Notes: generated by a model from the letters alone, not told the origin. A DNA stretch of 64,000 nucleotides from Sphingobacterium multivorum (GCF_900457465.1 NZ_UAUU01000002.1:434001-498000); one strand, 5' to 3'. Shown: positions 37,004-47,030, numbered from the stretch's first letter. Numbers and translations are program-made.

Positions 37004-38416
37004 CTAAATCCATTTCTTCAATAATTTAAAAACCTTGTTCTTTTTAGCATAGGGTGGATAAATCAACGTAGAAACTGAAAATTTAGACTGAAACATGACA
37101 GCTCTTTCATGTGAAAATGCCTTAAAGCCAAACTGCCCATGACAGCTGCCCAAGCCACTGCCATTGACACCACCAAAAGGCAAATGAGGGTTGGAAACAT
37201 GAATCAAAACGTCATTCACACAAGCACCTCCAGAGGCCACCTGTTGGAGGAAATATTGAATATTGGACTTGTTATTGCTAAATATATACAAAGCCAAAGG
37301 CTTTTCAGCACGATTAATCAGTGCTAGAGCCTCTTCTTGGTCTTCATAGGTTATTATAGGAAGTATGGGGCCAAATATTTCTTCCTGCATAATGCTGTTA
37401 TCGGCCCTCACATCGATCAACAATGCAGGGCTTAATGTCAGATCATCGGCTAATTGTCCGCCTTCGCGCAGTTTTGCCCCACATGCTATTGCATTGGTGA
37501 TTAATGAAACAAGACGACTAGCGTGCCTTTGATTAATGATCTTCGCGTAAACTGTTCGATCCAGCTGCCCATCCCCGGTGAAAAACATACTTTTAACCGC
37601 CTTTAGATAATAGTTTACAAACTCATCCTGCTTATCTTTAGGCAAAAGAACATAATCTGGCGCAATGCAGGTCTGCCCCGCATTGATCAATTTCCCCCAA
37701 GCAACTTTGTGGGCAGTCATTTCCAAATCTGCAGTCTCATCTAGTATAACGGGAGATTTTCCACCAAGTTCCAGGGTCACGGAACTGAGATTGCGGGAGG
37801 CAGCCTGCATAACCAGTTTGCCTACCGCCGGACTCCCGGTGAAGAAAATATGATCAAAAGGAAGCGCTAATAGTGCTTCGGAAACATGCTGTTCACCTTC
37901 AATACAGGCCAATTCCCGTTGGTCAAATCCTTTGGTCAAGATCTCCCCAATAACTGCCGATGTGAATGGGCTATGTTCTGAGGGCTTTAAAATCACACAA
38001 TTACCCGCTGCAATAGCTGAAATCAAGGGGCTCATGGTGAGCTGAAATGGGTAGTTCCAAGGCGATATAATAAGCGCTGTACCCTTAGGCTGGTAGGTAA
38101 TTGTGCTTTTAGCAAGAAAATTGGTCATTGAGCGACCAACCTTTCTAGGCTTCATCCATTTTCGTAAATGTCGTATTGCAAATGCTATTTCACCGTAAAT
38201 AAACAATACTTCGCTTATGACGGCTTCACTTCGTGACTTCCGTAAATCTTTTTCGAGCGCCGCATAGATTAAATCCTCATGACTTTCAATAAGCGCCCTT
38301 AGCTTGTAGAGTTTCTTTATCCGTTCCTCTGCACTGCTAGACCGTAATTCATATTTAAAAAGCTGCTGCTGTTCAAATATTAAACCGATCTGATCGGTTG
38401 ATGTCTCTTTGTTCAT
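37004..38416 (-). CDS. Aldehyde dehydrogenase (class-3-like)
   Basis: 470 residues; oxidises aldehydes with NAD(P)+. Catalytic Cys in NAGQTCIAPDYVL, general-base Glu in VTLELGGKSPVI, cofactor region SPWNYPFQLTMSPLISAIAAGNCVILKPSE and FFTGSPAVGKLVM. The tail YPPYAKKNKVFKLLKKWI is the class-3/fatty-aldehyde type. It begins 21 bp after the diheme cytochrome gene and is the last gene of the TetR-TonB receptor operon, so its aldehyde may come from that system's substrate (inference). Confidence 0.9.
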   Translation of the reverse strand: MNKETSTDQIGLIFEQQQLFKYELRSSSAEERIKKLYKLRALIESHEDLIYAALEKDLRKSRSEAVISEVLFIYGEIAFAIRHLRKWMKPRKVGRSMTNFLAKSTITYQPKGTALIISPWNYPFQLTMSPLISAIAAGNCVILKPSEHSPFTSAVIGEILTKGFDQRELACIEGEQHVSEALLALPFDHIFFTGSPAVGKLVMQAASRNLSSVTLELGGKSPVILDETADLEMTAHKVAWGKLINAGQTCIAPDYVLLPKDKQDEFVNYYLKAVKSMFFTGDGQLDRTVYAKIINQRHASRLVSLITNAIACGAKLREGGQLADDLTLSPALLIDVRADNSIMQEEIFGPILPIITYEDQEEALALINRAEKPLALYIFSNNKSNIQYFLQQVASGGACVNDVLIHVSNPHLPFGGVNGSGLGSCHGQFGFKAFSHERAVMFQSKFSVSTLIYPPYAKKNKVFKLLKKWI

Positions 38417-38437
38417 ACCAATTGAAGATCAATATTA

Positions 38438-39529
38438 TTATTTTTTTGACGGCATATTATCGATCCATTGACGAATCAGATCCACACCTTCTTGATGTAT
38501 TATACTTCTGGCCAACTCCGGCATAGCTGTACCCGGTTCGACACTATTCATCCGATAAAGCAGAATTGAATGCTTGGCATCTCCTGGAACCACATCAAAA
38601 TCCAAGCCACCTGCTCCACCTCCAGCTGAAACAGGAGCTTTACCAATACCAAGGTGTGAAGGAATTTTCACATCATAATCCAGGAAAAGCCCTGTATTAT
38701 AAGCGTCTCCCCCTTTGGTGTGGCAATGCGCACAGTTCACATCTAAATAGGCTCTTGCCCGTTGTTCCAAACTGAATTTGTTTTCATCAGTCCATATGGG
38801 CAATTGCGGTACACTCTTTAGATTGGGCATATTGACCATCCGACCAAGAGAAACCCATTTGGCGAGTTGATTGATCGAATCGCCTAATCGCACAAAATTG
38901 AGGTTTCGGGCTTTTGGACCTATGGGCATCAGCTTGGAGCTATTGTTATGGCAGCGTTTGCAATCGTTGGTATTGGGTACCATGTAGTTTGTCGTATGCT
39001 TGTTGCCAGCATGATCGATCAATGTAATCGGTAGTTTAGCACCACGAATGTGTTTCATCGCATCAGTCTGCGCATCATTCCACAGATAATTCATCACTTT
39101 CCAGGCATGATCAGCTGGATCCTTCACCAGTAAGCGCGTCTCTATCAATACTTTTTGCTTTTGTTCATTGATGTAGGAGAAATTCTTTATAATAATTGTT
39201 GAGTCGGAAAAATCTAACGGACCATGTTCTGTATAGCCCATTTTCCCCCCTTTTGGCAATACAATAAAGCGGTCTTTAACGGCATAATCAGAAAATAGAG
39301 GTGTACTCAGATCGTAGCCCAAGATATCGGCTCTTGCGATTAATTGATTTAGTTTTCCAGTAAAAAAGCCGTATTCGGAAAGTCGTTCTTTAAATTCAAA
39401 AGAAACAACCCCATGGTCTGATGATTTCTTTTGTCCCTGCCGACAGCTCTGTTGCAGCACTAGCAGGATCACGCTCAATATTCCGGTACAGACGAGGGCA
39501 AATTTTGTTGGTTTCACGGTTAATTGCAT
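38438..39529 (-). CDS. SO_2930-family diheme c-type cytochrome lipoprotein
   Basis: 363 residues. Signal peptide with lipobox-like VLQQSC (Cys29). Two heme c motifs: CKRCH (190-194) and CAHCH (266-270). Middle sequences DYAVKDRFIVLPKGGKMGY and MNYLWNDAQTDA are typical of the family NCBI names SO_2930/HNE_0200 (TIGR03806), which occurs together with a parallel beta-helix protein (TIGR03805). The next gene upstream is that partner; the reading frames overlap by 10 bp. Acts in the periplasm or at the outer membrane; electron acceptor and donor unknown. Confidence 0.88.
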   Translation of the reverse strand: MQLTVKPTKFALVCTGILSVILLVLQQSCRQGQKKSSDHGVVSFEFKERLSEYGFFTGKLNQLIARADILGYDLSTPLFSDYAVKDRFIVLPKGGKMGYTEHGPLDFSDSTIIIKNFSYINEQKQKVLIETRLLVKDPADHAWKVMNYLWNDAQTDAMKHIRGAKLPITLIDHAGNKHTTNYMVPNTNDCKRCHNNSSKLMPIGPKARNLNFVRLGDSINQLAKWVSLGRMVNMPNLKSVPQLPIWTDENKFSLEQRARAYLDVNCAHCHTKGGDAYNTGLFLDYDVKIPSHLGIGKAPVSAGGGAGGLDFDVVPGDAKHSILLYRMNSVEPGTAMPELARSIIHQEGVDLIRQWIDNMPSKK

Positions 39530-40794
39530 TGAAAAGGTTGTACATTACTTGAGGGTTTCCACTTCGCTGGTTGACCTGCGTGACTAAAATCTGCGGCTAC
39601 AAACATATTCTCACCCGGCTGATTGATACAGATGGAATCTGGGTTTTGAGTGCGACCATTCGTGATCACATTACTGGTGATACCATCATACAATATGGCT
39701 GGAATTCGCTTATTTTTTCGATCCGGCTCAACGCTATTTAACTGGGCTTCGGTAGCAATAATCAATTGACCGATACGATGCTCATATGCTGCTTGCGGGA
39801 ATTTATCCCCCATCTTAATGGTGTTTCTATAAATTTTAACATGTGTGGGTATTGGAGAGTAATTTGCATTGATTCGTTCTCCAGCTTTTTCATCGACTGC
39901 AAAGCCTGAAGCGATCGTAATCGCAGAGGTATTGTTTTGTTCGATAACGTTATCGTAAATTTCAATATTTGATGTCGAGAGAATAATGATACCACTTCCC
40001 GGTGATGCATTCCCTACCCCCCAGAAAGTTCCGAAGCTCCCACCTTTGGCAAAATTTTTAAAATTATTAGCATAGATTTTATTGTGATACGCCTTTACTC
40101 TTCCACCCCGCTGTGAAAGTTCAGGCAGATCAAAAATCAGAAATCCGGCTGTATTTCCATAGAATTCATTATCATAAACTTCAGCATCTGTTGTATTTTC
40201 AATTTCACATCCAGCCACATTTTTCGTTGCCTTGCATTTACGCACAATAACACCTTTTGTCTGTCCCACATAAATACCGGCATCTGAAGCCCCTTCGGCA
40301 TAACAATTCTCGACAAGCACATTCTTACAGAGCACAGGATAAATCCCATATCCACCACTCGTAGAATCGGCCGAGCTCCATATACTATGAAGGTTTGAAA
40401 TGACAACGTCTTGACTATTGTTTATCTTCAACAGATCTCCTTTTGAATCACGAATGGTCATATTTCCAATCGTTAAACCTTTCACATCGGTAACCCGTAT
40501 TCCCTCTCCCCCCTGTGTCTGACCGGAAAAATCAATAATTGTCTTATCATAGCCCTCACCTTCAATTTTAATATGATTTACTTGTGCGATACTCAAATTA
40601 TCGAAGGAGTATTTCCCGGCTTTTAGCACGATGTTGGTGCTATCTTTAATGGAGAGGAAAGCTTCCTCAATAGCCTCTTCCTGTCCAGGAGTAAACGTTA
40701 GGACTTTGTAACTGTCTTTCGATTGGTCGGCACAACTGTACATCAAGAGAGCTGTGACCGCAATACCGATCAATTGTTTTAGATATCTTTTCAT
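39520..40794 (-). CDS. Parallel beta-helix lipoprotein (partner of the diheme cytochrome)
   Basis: 424 residues. The lipoprotein signal ends LLMYSC. Beta-helix rungs follow from residue 60: IKIEGEGYDKTIIDFSG, GLTIGNMTIRDSKGDLLKI, KNVLVENCYAEGASDAGIYVGQTKGVIVRKCKATKN, AEVYDNEFYGNTAGFLIFDLP and GIIILSTSNIEIYDNVIEQNN. This matches the tandem beta-helix family TIGR03805, which is found with the diheme cytochrome family. It may bind or act on a large or hydrophobic substrate; no carbohydrate-active-enzyme catalytic pair is evident. It follows the TonB-dependent receptor by about 20 bp. Confidence 0.85.
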   Translation of the reverse strand: MKRYLKQLIGIAVTALLMYSCADQSKDSYKVLTFTPGQEEAIEEAFLSIKDSTNIVLKAGKYSFDNLSIAQVNHIKIEGEGYDKTIIDFSGQTQGGEGIRVTDVKGLTIGNMTIRDSKGDLLKINNSQDVVISNLHSIWSSADSTSGGYGIYPVLCKNVLVENCYAEGASDAGIYVGQTKGVIVRKCKATKNVAGCEIENTTDAEVYDNEFYGNTAGFLIFDLPELSQRGGRVKAYHNKIYANNFKNFAKGGSFGTFWGVGNASPGSGIIILSTSNIEIYDNVIEQNNTSAITIASGFAVDEKAGERINANYSPIPTHVKIYRNTIKMGDKFPQAAYEHRIGQLIIATEAQLNSVEPDRKNKRIPAILYDGITSNVITNGRTQNPDSICINQPGENMFVAADFSHAGQPAKWKPSSNVQPFQCN

Positions 40795-40816
40795 GGTCTG
40801 ATTTATTTAATTTTGA

Positions 40817-43569
40817 TTAGAAAATATTATAAGCATAAGTGACATAATATACTGCACCTATACGTGGATTAGCAATACCTGTAGAATAGTATTTGTTTGT
40901 GATATTGGTTCCGCCAATGCGAATTCCGGAACGAGCCTTAACAAACTTATAGCTCACTTGTGCATCGATCACCGCCGAGCTTGGCACTTGGCCTGCGGCA
41001 AGCCCCCCAGACACGACATAATAGTAGCCCGGTTTATAACGTAAGGAAGTACTAAACGACCAAACTTGTTTTTTTCCAAAGCCACTATTCGCGAATTCAA
41101 AATTAAAGTGATAGTGTGGTGTATTGAAGTTGTTAATTTGACTATTGTTTTTATTTTTTAGGTAGTCAGAATAATAATTGGCCTTGGTTACAAAATTCCG
41201 ACCTAGATCCAAACTAAGACTCGCGGCGTATCCATAGGTATTTACGGTCTCTCCGCCATTAAAGGCGATATTATACTGCACATAGGTTGCATGATCTTTA
41301 AACGCATTGTAATCATTGCTTCCAGGAGTATTAGCAACATTGGCATAGCCAATAAAATTCTTCCAAGTTGAAAAATAGCCTAACACATCGATCATCACCC
41401 GCTTACCCAACATAGCTGCATAACCCAGTTCGAAAGCATTAACCGACTGCGGTTTAATATCATCAAATTTAAATTTCTGAAGTACGGTTGGATCGTTCGA
41501 TTGCTGAAACTTCTGCACGCTTTCCAAGGTATAAGGAGGATAGCGGTCAAACTGATAATTATCGATCAACAGCAGCGATGAACCACCGGAGGAATAGCTA
41601 TTATAACCATTTAAGGTATTTTGTAAAGCTTGTATATTGGAGGGGAAACTATACGCATTCTGATAAGAAAGGCGTAAATAATTCTGATGAAACAGATCAA
41701 ACACCAGTGATGCCCGTGAAGTTAATTTTGGTTGAGCAAACAACGTATTTTTATCGTAACGGAATGAGGTAGCAATATTCAAGCGATCGTCCAATACTTT
41801 TTTGGCGAGTTGCAGGTATGCACTGTACTCTTTTACATGAATTGGCTTATCCTTATCTGGGAATAATGTATTTTTTGAATTTAGATTGTACAAACGCCAA
41901 TTGACACCTGCAATCACCTGCATAAATTTCACGAGATCTGAAAAATTATATTGTGCTTCGGCATTGTATAATTTACTGCGGTCCAAGAACAGCGTTCCGC
42001 CCTGCGATATTGGTGTATTGCTGATACTGTCTTTCAGTCTATTGAACAGTGGTGTTCCGAGTTCTGCACGTCCTTGGTCGGCTAGCGTGCGCGCTGCTAA
42101 ATGAGCGTCTGTGAGTGAAGTACCCGAAGCAAGTGCATTTAAGAGACCAGCAGTATATTCAGGATACCAGCCACCTGTTCCTCCATCGTAACTTGTTTTC
42201 CAAGATTCATTGATATATTGTGCTGTCGGCCCTGCAACCAGTGTTCTCCCTGAATTTTCCTGGGTTGTGTACGTTCTGAAAAACCATTTATCCCCACGAA
42301 GTTCCAGCCGATATTGCCCAACTTTAAATCCTTTCAGCTAATAACGCGTATCGTTGGTATACACAATATTACCTGTACCAAAAGTGGCTGAAGCTACGGC
42401 TTCAATATTTGTGGAAACCTTGTAACGGAATTCACCATTGATTTTAAAGAGCTTGGCTCTATTATCGAGATAGCCATATTCAGGATATCCAGTCCGGGCA
42501 ACATAATTCGGATTTTTCAGTAAGGGTTCGATTAAGGGGGCCAATTCCGGATTTCCCTGCTGTGCACCTTCCAAAAAGGGATTGATATCGGTCGAAGTCG
42601 CTCCACCATACAGGTTAACTCCATTATAGTTTGGATCTGTCAGCGCTGTCCCCGGACCATTTTTGTTGGTTTCATCGTTGGCTACCCAATCTTTTGCCTG
42701 TGTATACTGGCCATTGAGCTTAAAAGCAATTTTATTCCCCATTTGTTTTGCGTAGCGGATAGCCCAATCATAGTAAGGTGACGTAGGCACCGGATCATTG
42801 TTTTTTTTAGGATTAATATGGTTTACACCTTGAGTTACCAGTACACTTAATCCTTGATATTTAAACGGATTTTTGCCTGTGGCCACCATCGTACCATTCA
42901 ATCCTCTTGAACCATACAGGGCCGAAGATGCTCCAGACAGCACCTCTATATTATCGACATCAAGCTGGGTTAGCCCGATGACTGACCCGAGCGGAAAATT
43001 CAGACCGGGCGCCTGATTATCCATCCCGTCTACGATCTGCGTAAAGTTGGTATTCCCACTGGTATTAAATCCCCGCGTTGTAACACTGGTAAAACCAATA
43101 CTGGATACGGTAACATCGACTCCCCTCAAACCTTGAAGCATATCCATGTAATTTAATTGTGCAACATTACGAATGTCTTTGCTGCTCATTTGCTCAATTG
43201 TTACTGGAGCGGATAGTTTACTCTGTACGGTTCTACTTGCAGAAACAACAACCTCCTGCCCCAAAATGGGGGACAAATTCAACGAAATACGCAAAGGCGA
43301 TGACAGGTTATTCACCAAAACTTCTTTCGATTCATATCCAATAGCGGAAATATAGAGCGTAATGGGTAGTAGTTTGTTTGTTTTCAGCTGAAAACGCCCT
43401 CATCATCTGTAAAAGTACCTTCCTTTCCGTCTTTTACGTGGATCGAAACGGCATAGGCCGGCTCGGATGTCGAGCTATTACTGACCTGCCCATTGATGAT
43501 CTGTTGTGCAGACAAGCTAAATGGCACACAGATACAGAGAATCTGGATTAATAAGGCAATTTTTTTCAT
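40817..43569 (-). pseudogene. TonB-dependent receptor, one frame break and one in-frame stop
   Basis: Outer-membrane transporter, about 917 residues when restored. Signal peptide (CICVPFSLSAQ), carboxypeptidase-like domain (INGQVSNSSTSEPAYAV), plug (VVVSASRTVQSKLSAPVTIEQM, LSGASSALYGSRGLNGTM) and a barrel ending YYVTYAYNIF. Unlike SusC it has no SusD partner. The frame is lost at the A run 43391-43394 (one base short); later a TAG at 42338-42340 interrupts RY-x-LKGFKVGQYRLELRG, where relatives have Ser. The rest is fully open, so a substitution or read error is likely. It heads an operon after TetR, with the beta-helix, cytochrome and ALDH genes behind it. Confidence 0.82.
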
Positions 43570-43649
43570 GTTTATATTGGTTAGCGTATTATTATCGCTT
43601 CAATGCTTCACCTTACCCACCATGATTCTCCTAAATGGACAATCGAGAA

Positions 43650-44253
43650 TTAGATTCTAAGTCCCCTAAAAATTAGGCCGACTAGAAATTTGGTATCCCG
43701 AAGACTTTGTGCATAGTCAATTTCGACCTGCCGCTTCAGTATTGCCTGTTGTTCTGTACTATGTTTTAATGCATTAGCAAAATTTATAAGTACAGAAGCT
43801 ATATTTTCAGGATCTGTTAGATCCAATTTTTCATGTGCAATGGCTTGCGTAAGAAGCTTCGTAAGAAAAGCTTTCTCTTGCACCATCATGGCATCATATA
43901 GTTCAAAAAAACGAAGGTAAAATCTTATCAAGTGATTTGACAGACACCCTGTTCATATTGAGCACATTGGTATAATAGTTCAATCTCGATTCTAAATAAA
44001 AAGAAATCTGATTCTCCACGCCCTTCTTTTTCAATGTACTTTTTTGTAATGTATCGATAAAAGATTGTCCCTCTCGTATGGCTACTTCAATAAAAATATC
44101 CTCTTTGTTCTTGTAATAATAATAAAGAGACGTTTTGTTCAATCCCACAGTTTTAGCAATGTCTTCCAAGGTTGTTTTTTCCAATCCATAACGCTCGAAA
44201 CATTCCATGGCCGCCTGTCCAATTCTTTCTTTGACCTGTTCCTTTTTGTTCAT
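43650..44253 (-). CDS. TetR-family regulator, one frame break
   Basis: About 200 residues. N-terminal helix-turn-helix: KERIGQAAMECFERYGLEKTTLEDIAKTVGLNKTSLYYYYKNKEDIFIEVAI. The ligand domain is cut at the A run 43905-43911 (coding T run, one base too many); removing it joins LDKILPSFF to ELYDAMMVQEKAFLTKLL. It is 80 bp upstream of the TonB receptor on the same strand and is the likely local repressor of the operon, probably responding to the imported compound (inference). Confidence 0.88.
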
Positions 44254-44625
44254 CTAAAATAAAATTGAAAAATATATTATGATGCAAAACCAACACTGTT
44301 AAAAGTCAGCCACATACAGACTTAACATGTTACTCCAAACATAGATAAATCGATTTTTAAATAAAAGAAGTATGCGATCTTATTCAGATAATTCGCTATA
44401 AAACTGTCTTTACTGTCAATTTTTAAAGGTTCAGTCTTCTTTTCATCAACATATCTCTCGTTTTTAGGTTTCGAGAGCATAAGATGGTAATTAAATTAAC
44501 CCAACTGTTAATTTAGCTAATGTACGCTGTAAGAGTCCGATTAGACTGAGAAATTATCCTACTATATCCAACTAACCGACTCTTTCCAATGTATATTGGA
44601 AGACTTCTGCTATAAATACAAAATA
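44254..44625. other. Intergenic region between tetR and the small-protein pair
   Basis: 372 bp, A/T-rich. It contains TTCCAAT-gtat-ATTGGAA (44584-44601), a 7-bp-arm palindrome just downstream of the small-protein operon, possibly its terminator. No gene or recognisable operator for TetR was found. Confidence 0.4.
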
Positions 44626-44922
44626 CTACCACACATCACGATTTGATGCCTTAAGGCTTTCCCGAGCGTAATTCGCTACTTCATCATTTTCGTCTCCGGT
44701 TTTTAAACGTACCTGCAGATTTTCTAGCCAGTCGGCTAATGCATCTAAAGCCGTTTCACCGTTTCCGAAAATGCCTTGATGCGGATCGGGCCCCAGTAAA
44801 CACCAATACGATGTTTCTTCTTTAAAAACAACAGGACGTAGCTCACGAATTTCAAAAGGTAATTCTTCTGAATCAAAATCCAGTGGTACAATTTTATCTT
44901 CAGGTATTTTCATCTGTTCCAT
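44626..44922 (-). CDS. Small protein of unknown function, second of a pair
   Basis: 98 residues, acidic: KIPEDKIVPLDFDSEELPFEIRELRPVVFKEETSYWCLLGPDPHQGIFGNGETALDALADWLENLQVRL. The strand-turn-strand followed by GETALDALADWLENL recalls HicB-like beta-alpha folds, but there is no HicA and no helix-turn-helix. It overlaps the preceding gene by 23 bp, so the two are translationally coupled. Start could be 44922 or 44913. Confidence 0.6.
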   Translation of the reverse strand: MEQMKIPEDKIVPLDFDSEELPFEIRELRPVVFKEETSYWCLLGPDPHQGIFGNGETALDALADWLENLQVRLKTGDENDEVANYARESLKASNRDVW

Positions 44923-45139
44923 AACCCATTTCTATTTTTTTTAAATCTTCCTCTGGCCAGGTAAGCAGCTCCTTCAACAAAAATATTTTTGGTCCTCCAT
45001 CTGCTGTATCATCAGCAAACTGTTGTAGAAATCCCTGTAGATCACCTTCAACTTTAATTAATTTTCCATCCTGAAGAACATCATATCCCGCTGCAATCCA
45101 TTCTTCAATCTTTTCGGTATTGATTTGTAGTTTCTCCAT
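44900..45139 (-). CDS. Small protein of unknown function, first of a pair
   Basis: 79 residues: EKIEEWIAAGYDVLQDGKLIKVEGDLQGFLQQFADDTADGGPKIFLLKELLTWPEEDLKKIEMGYG. Acidic, no membrane segment, no motif I recognise. Overlapping frames with the downstream gene suggest the products work together. Confidence 0.55.
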   Translation of the reverse strand: MEKLQINTEKIEEWIAAGYDVLQDGKLIKVEGDLQGFLQQFADDTADGGPKIFLLKELLTWPEEDLKKIEMGYGTDENT

Positions 45140-45443
45140 TTTCCGTATTTTGTAGCATCTTACATGCTGTCTTATAACATCTAATAATAGTTCATCGATA
45201 AAAAATAGTCCAGCGCACTAACTATACCTTGAAAAAAAACAGACTTTCTGTGATTAGAACACACGCTAGCAAAAACGGTTGGCTTTATTTTTAGATTATG
45301 CACAAAAAAAGACATTAAAAAAGAAGCAGTTACAGATCATTTATTGTTTATCAAAATATTAAAAAAATCTTTGGCAAACTATTTGTTTGAACAGCGAAAG
45401 TTTTCTAATCGAAAACGCACAACTAATATTTTTTTAAATTATC
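45140..45443. other. Divergent intergenic region before the outer-membrane barrel gene
   Basis: 304 bp of very A/T-rich sequence. A CTATTTGTTTG element near 45379-45389 approximates a -7 region for the plus-strand gene. No repeat or gene seen. Confidence 0.3.
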
Positions 45444-45968
45444 ATGAAAAAAGTAATTCTACCTTTTCTAACACTTTTTACACTACTATTTGCTGCTCAT
45501 CAGCAAGCAAACGCACAAACTCCCTATCGGACAGCCATTGGTCTTGGAATAGACGTCGGCGATGGTCAAACGCTATTCGGTCCACAGATAAAACACAATT
45601 TTGGCGGAAATGACGCCGGAAATGCACAAGTATTATTTGGAGACAATATTACTGTTATCGGTGTGGATTATTCATACAATAAACGTATTCCTGGATCTCG
45701 AGGTCTTTCATGGTACATTGGTGTTGGTCCACAAGTTTCATTTATTGATTATGGTAAATGGCACGACGACTGGTATGATGACTACCACTGGAAAGATGGG
45801 AAAACACATACTGACTTTGCGATCCGTCCAGCCTTGGGTCTAGAGTTCAAAATACCTTCGGCACCATTAGCCATGCATTTCGACTGGAAACCTTGGTGGA
45901 ATCTTTCTCATGGTTCTAATTTCGAACCATCGCGTTTTTCTTTAGGATTTAAATTCGTTTTGAAATAG
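45444..45968 (+). CDS. Outer-membrane beta-barrel protein of unknown function
   Basis: 174 residues. Signal peptide KKVILPFLTLFTLLFAAHQQANAQ. Alternating strands: RTAIGLGIDVG, ITVIGVDYSYNKRI, WYIGVGPQVSFIDYG, FAIRPALGLEFKI, LAMHFDWKPWWNLS, ending RFSLGFKFVLK with the C-terminal aromatic/hydrophobic pattern of outer-membrane barrels. An Asp/His/Trp-rich loop (KWHDDWYDDYHWKDGKTH) could bind metal. Followed by a strong terminator. Confidence 0.75.
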   Translation: MKKVILPFLTLFTLLFAAHQQANAQTPYRTAIGLGIDVGDGQTLFGPQIKHNFGGNDAGNAQVLFGDNITVIGVDYSYNKRIPGSRGLSWYIGVGPQVSFIDYGKWHDDWYDDYHWKDGKTHTDFAIRPALGLEFKIPSAPLAMHFDWKPWWNLSHGSNFEPSRFSLGFKFVLK

Positions 45969-45988
45969 TATAACGCGGATACAAATAA

Positions 45989-46027
45989 CAAAAATCCTGC
46001 TCATCGTTCGTATGGCAGGATTTTTTG
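45989..46027 (+). terminator. Rho-independent terminator after the barrel gene
   Basis: AAAATCCTGC pairs with GCAGGATTTT around a 14-nt loop, followed by further T residues. It lies 25 bp after the stop. Confidence 0.85.
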
Positions 46028-46089
46028 TTTCACAACTGCAATTTCACCATTTCATGAATGATTAGATTAGCCTAGAAATCAGTATAACA

Positions 46090-46665
46090 TTATCCCTCAA
46101 CCTGATATTCGATCGGTTGTCCGGTAGCGATCTCCCGTTCCAATATTTGTTCCGGAGAAAGATGTTCCAAAAACATAATCAGTGCCCTAAGGCTATTGCC
46201 ATGCGCAACAACAAGTACATTTTTGCCTTCTTTCAGTTTAGGTGCTATAAAATGTTCATAATATGGAATAACACGTTCGTATGTATCTTTAAGACTTTCC
46301 CCTCCTGGTGGCGGAACATCAAAAGACCTACGCCAGATATGCACTTGTTCGGCACCATATTTTTTGGCCGTTTCAGCCTTATTCAAGCCCTCAAGTTGTC
46401 CGTAACCACGTTCATTCAAAGCAGCATTTATAACAATGGGGACGGAAGGATTGCCCATTTCATGTAAAATAATCTTTAATGTATGCTGTGCTCTCATAAG
46501 CGCTGAAGTATAAGCTATATCAATTCGTTCATTTGCCAAAGCCTTTCCCGCCTGCCGAGCTTCCTGTTGTCCCAATTCGGTAATATCAATATCTTGCCAA
46601 CCCGTAAAGCGATTTTCCAAATTCCATTGCGATTGTCCATGCCGTACTAAAAAAAGTTTTGCCAT
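46090..46665 (-). CDS. gpmA: 2,3-bisphosphoglycerate-dependent phosphoglycerate mutase (short form)
   Basis: 191 residues. [10 protein letters not shown] holds the phospho-histidine His9; [18 protein letters not shown] the catalytic Glu85; [15 protein letters not shown] the second His155. Interconverts 3- and 2-phosphoglycerate in glycolysis. It is shorter than the E. coli enzyme but within the range of the compact bacterial form. Stands alone. Confidence 0.9.
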   Translation of the reverse strand: MAKLFLVRHGQSQWNLENRFTGWQDIDITELGQQEARQAGKALANERIDIAYTSALMRAQHTLKIILHEMGNPSVPIVINAALNERGYGQLEGLNKAETAKKYGAEQVHIWRRSFDVPPPGGESLKDTYERVIPYYEHFIAPKLKEGKNVLVVAHGNSLRALIMFLEHLSPEQILEREIATGQPIEYQVEG

Positions 46666-46993
46666 TATTTATCCTAAGTTTTTTTAAAACTGTCGCCCAC
46701 CACAGGGCCAACGCCATATATAATAACGATACATTCCATTTTGTTTTATTTATACTTTGAATGCTTTTCTAACCGTCTAAACTAAGTATCAAACTACAGC
46801 TATAGGCTACCACAGATTCCTTAGCTGAAAAACTACAAGCACATATTCGCCCTCATATTTGTGTATACTTACCGTTTGTATATGCGAATTGACAACTAAT
46901 TGTACGGCAAAATCATCCTCACCCTTAAAACAAATAACTTAAACAGCTATAAATCAACAAAATAAATTAATCTAAATTATTTAACACTTTTTA
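46666..46993. other. Intergenic region between gpmA and blaI
   Basis: About 330 bp, A/T-rich, holding the divergent promoters of gpmA (minus) and the BlaI-type regulator (plus; operator listed separately). No gene seen. Confidence 0.35.
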
Positions 46994-47026
46994 ATTCTAC
47001 ACAATGTAGAATATATTCTATATTTG
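46994..47026 (+). promoter_or_regulatory. BlaI-type operator palindromes overlapping a -7 box
   Basis: Three copies of one half-site alternate in direction: ATTCTAC (46994-47000), GTAGAAT (47006-47012) and ATTCTAT (47015-47021). The first two form a perfect 7-bp-arm dyad; TAGAATATATTCTA (47007-47020) is a 14-bp perfect palindrome. The -7 box TATATTTG (47019-47026) overlaps the last half-site and ends four bases before the blaI ATG. Binding here would block transcription, fitting autorepression by the BlaI-type product. Confidence 0.6.
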
Positions 47027-47030
47027 TAGT

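Noticed and set aside
42338..42340. Stop-codon recoding (TAG read as an amino acid)
   Set aside because: Other genes in the window end normally, no suppressor tRNA or recoding element is visible, and errors are frequent in this sequence.
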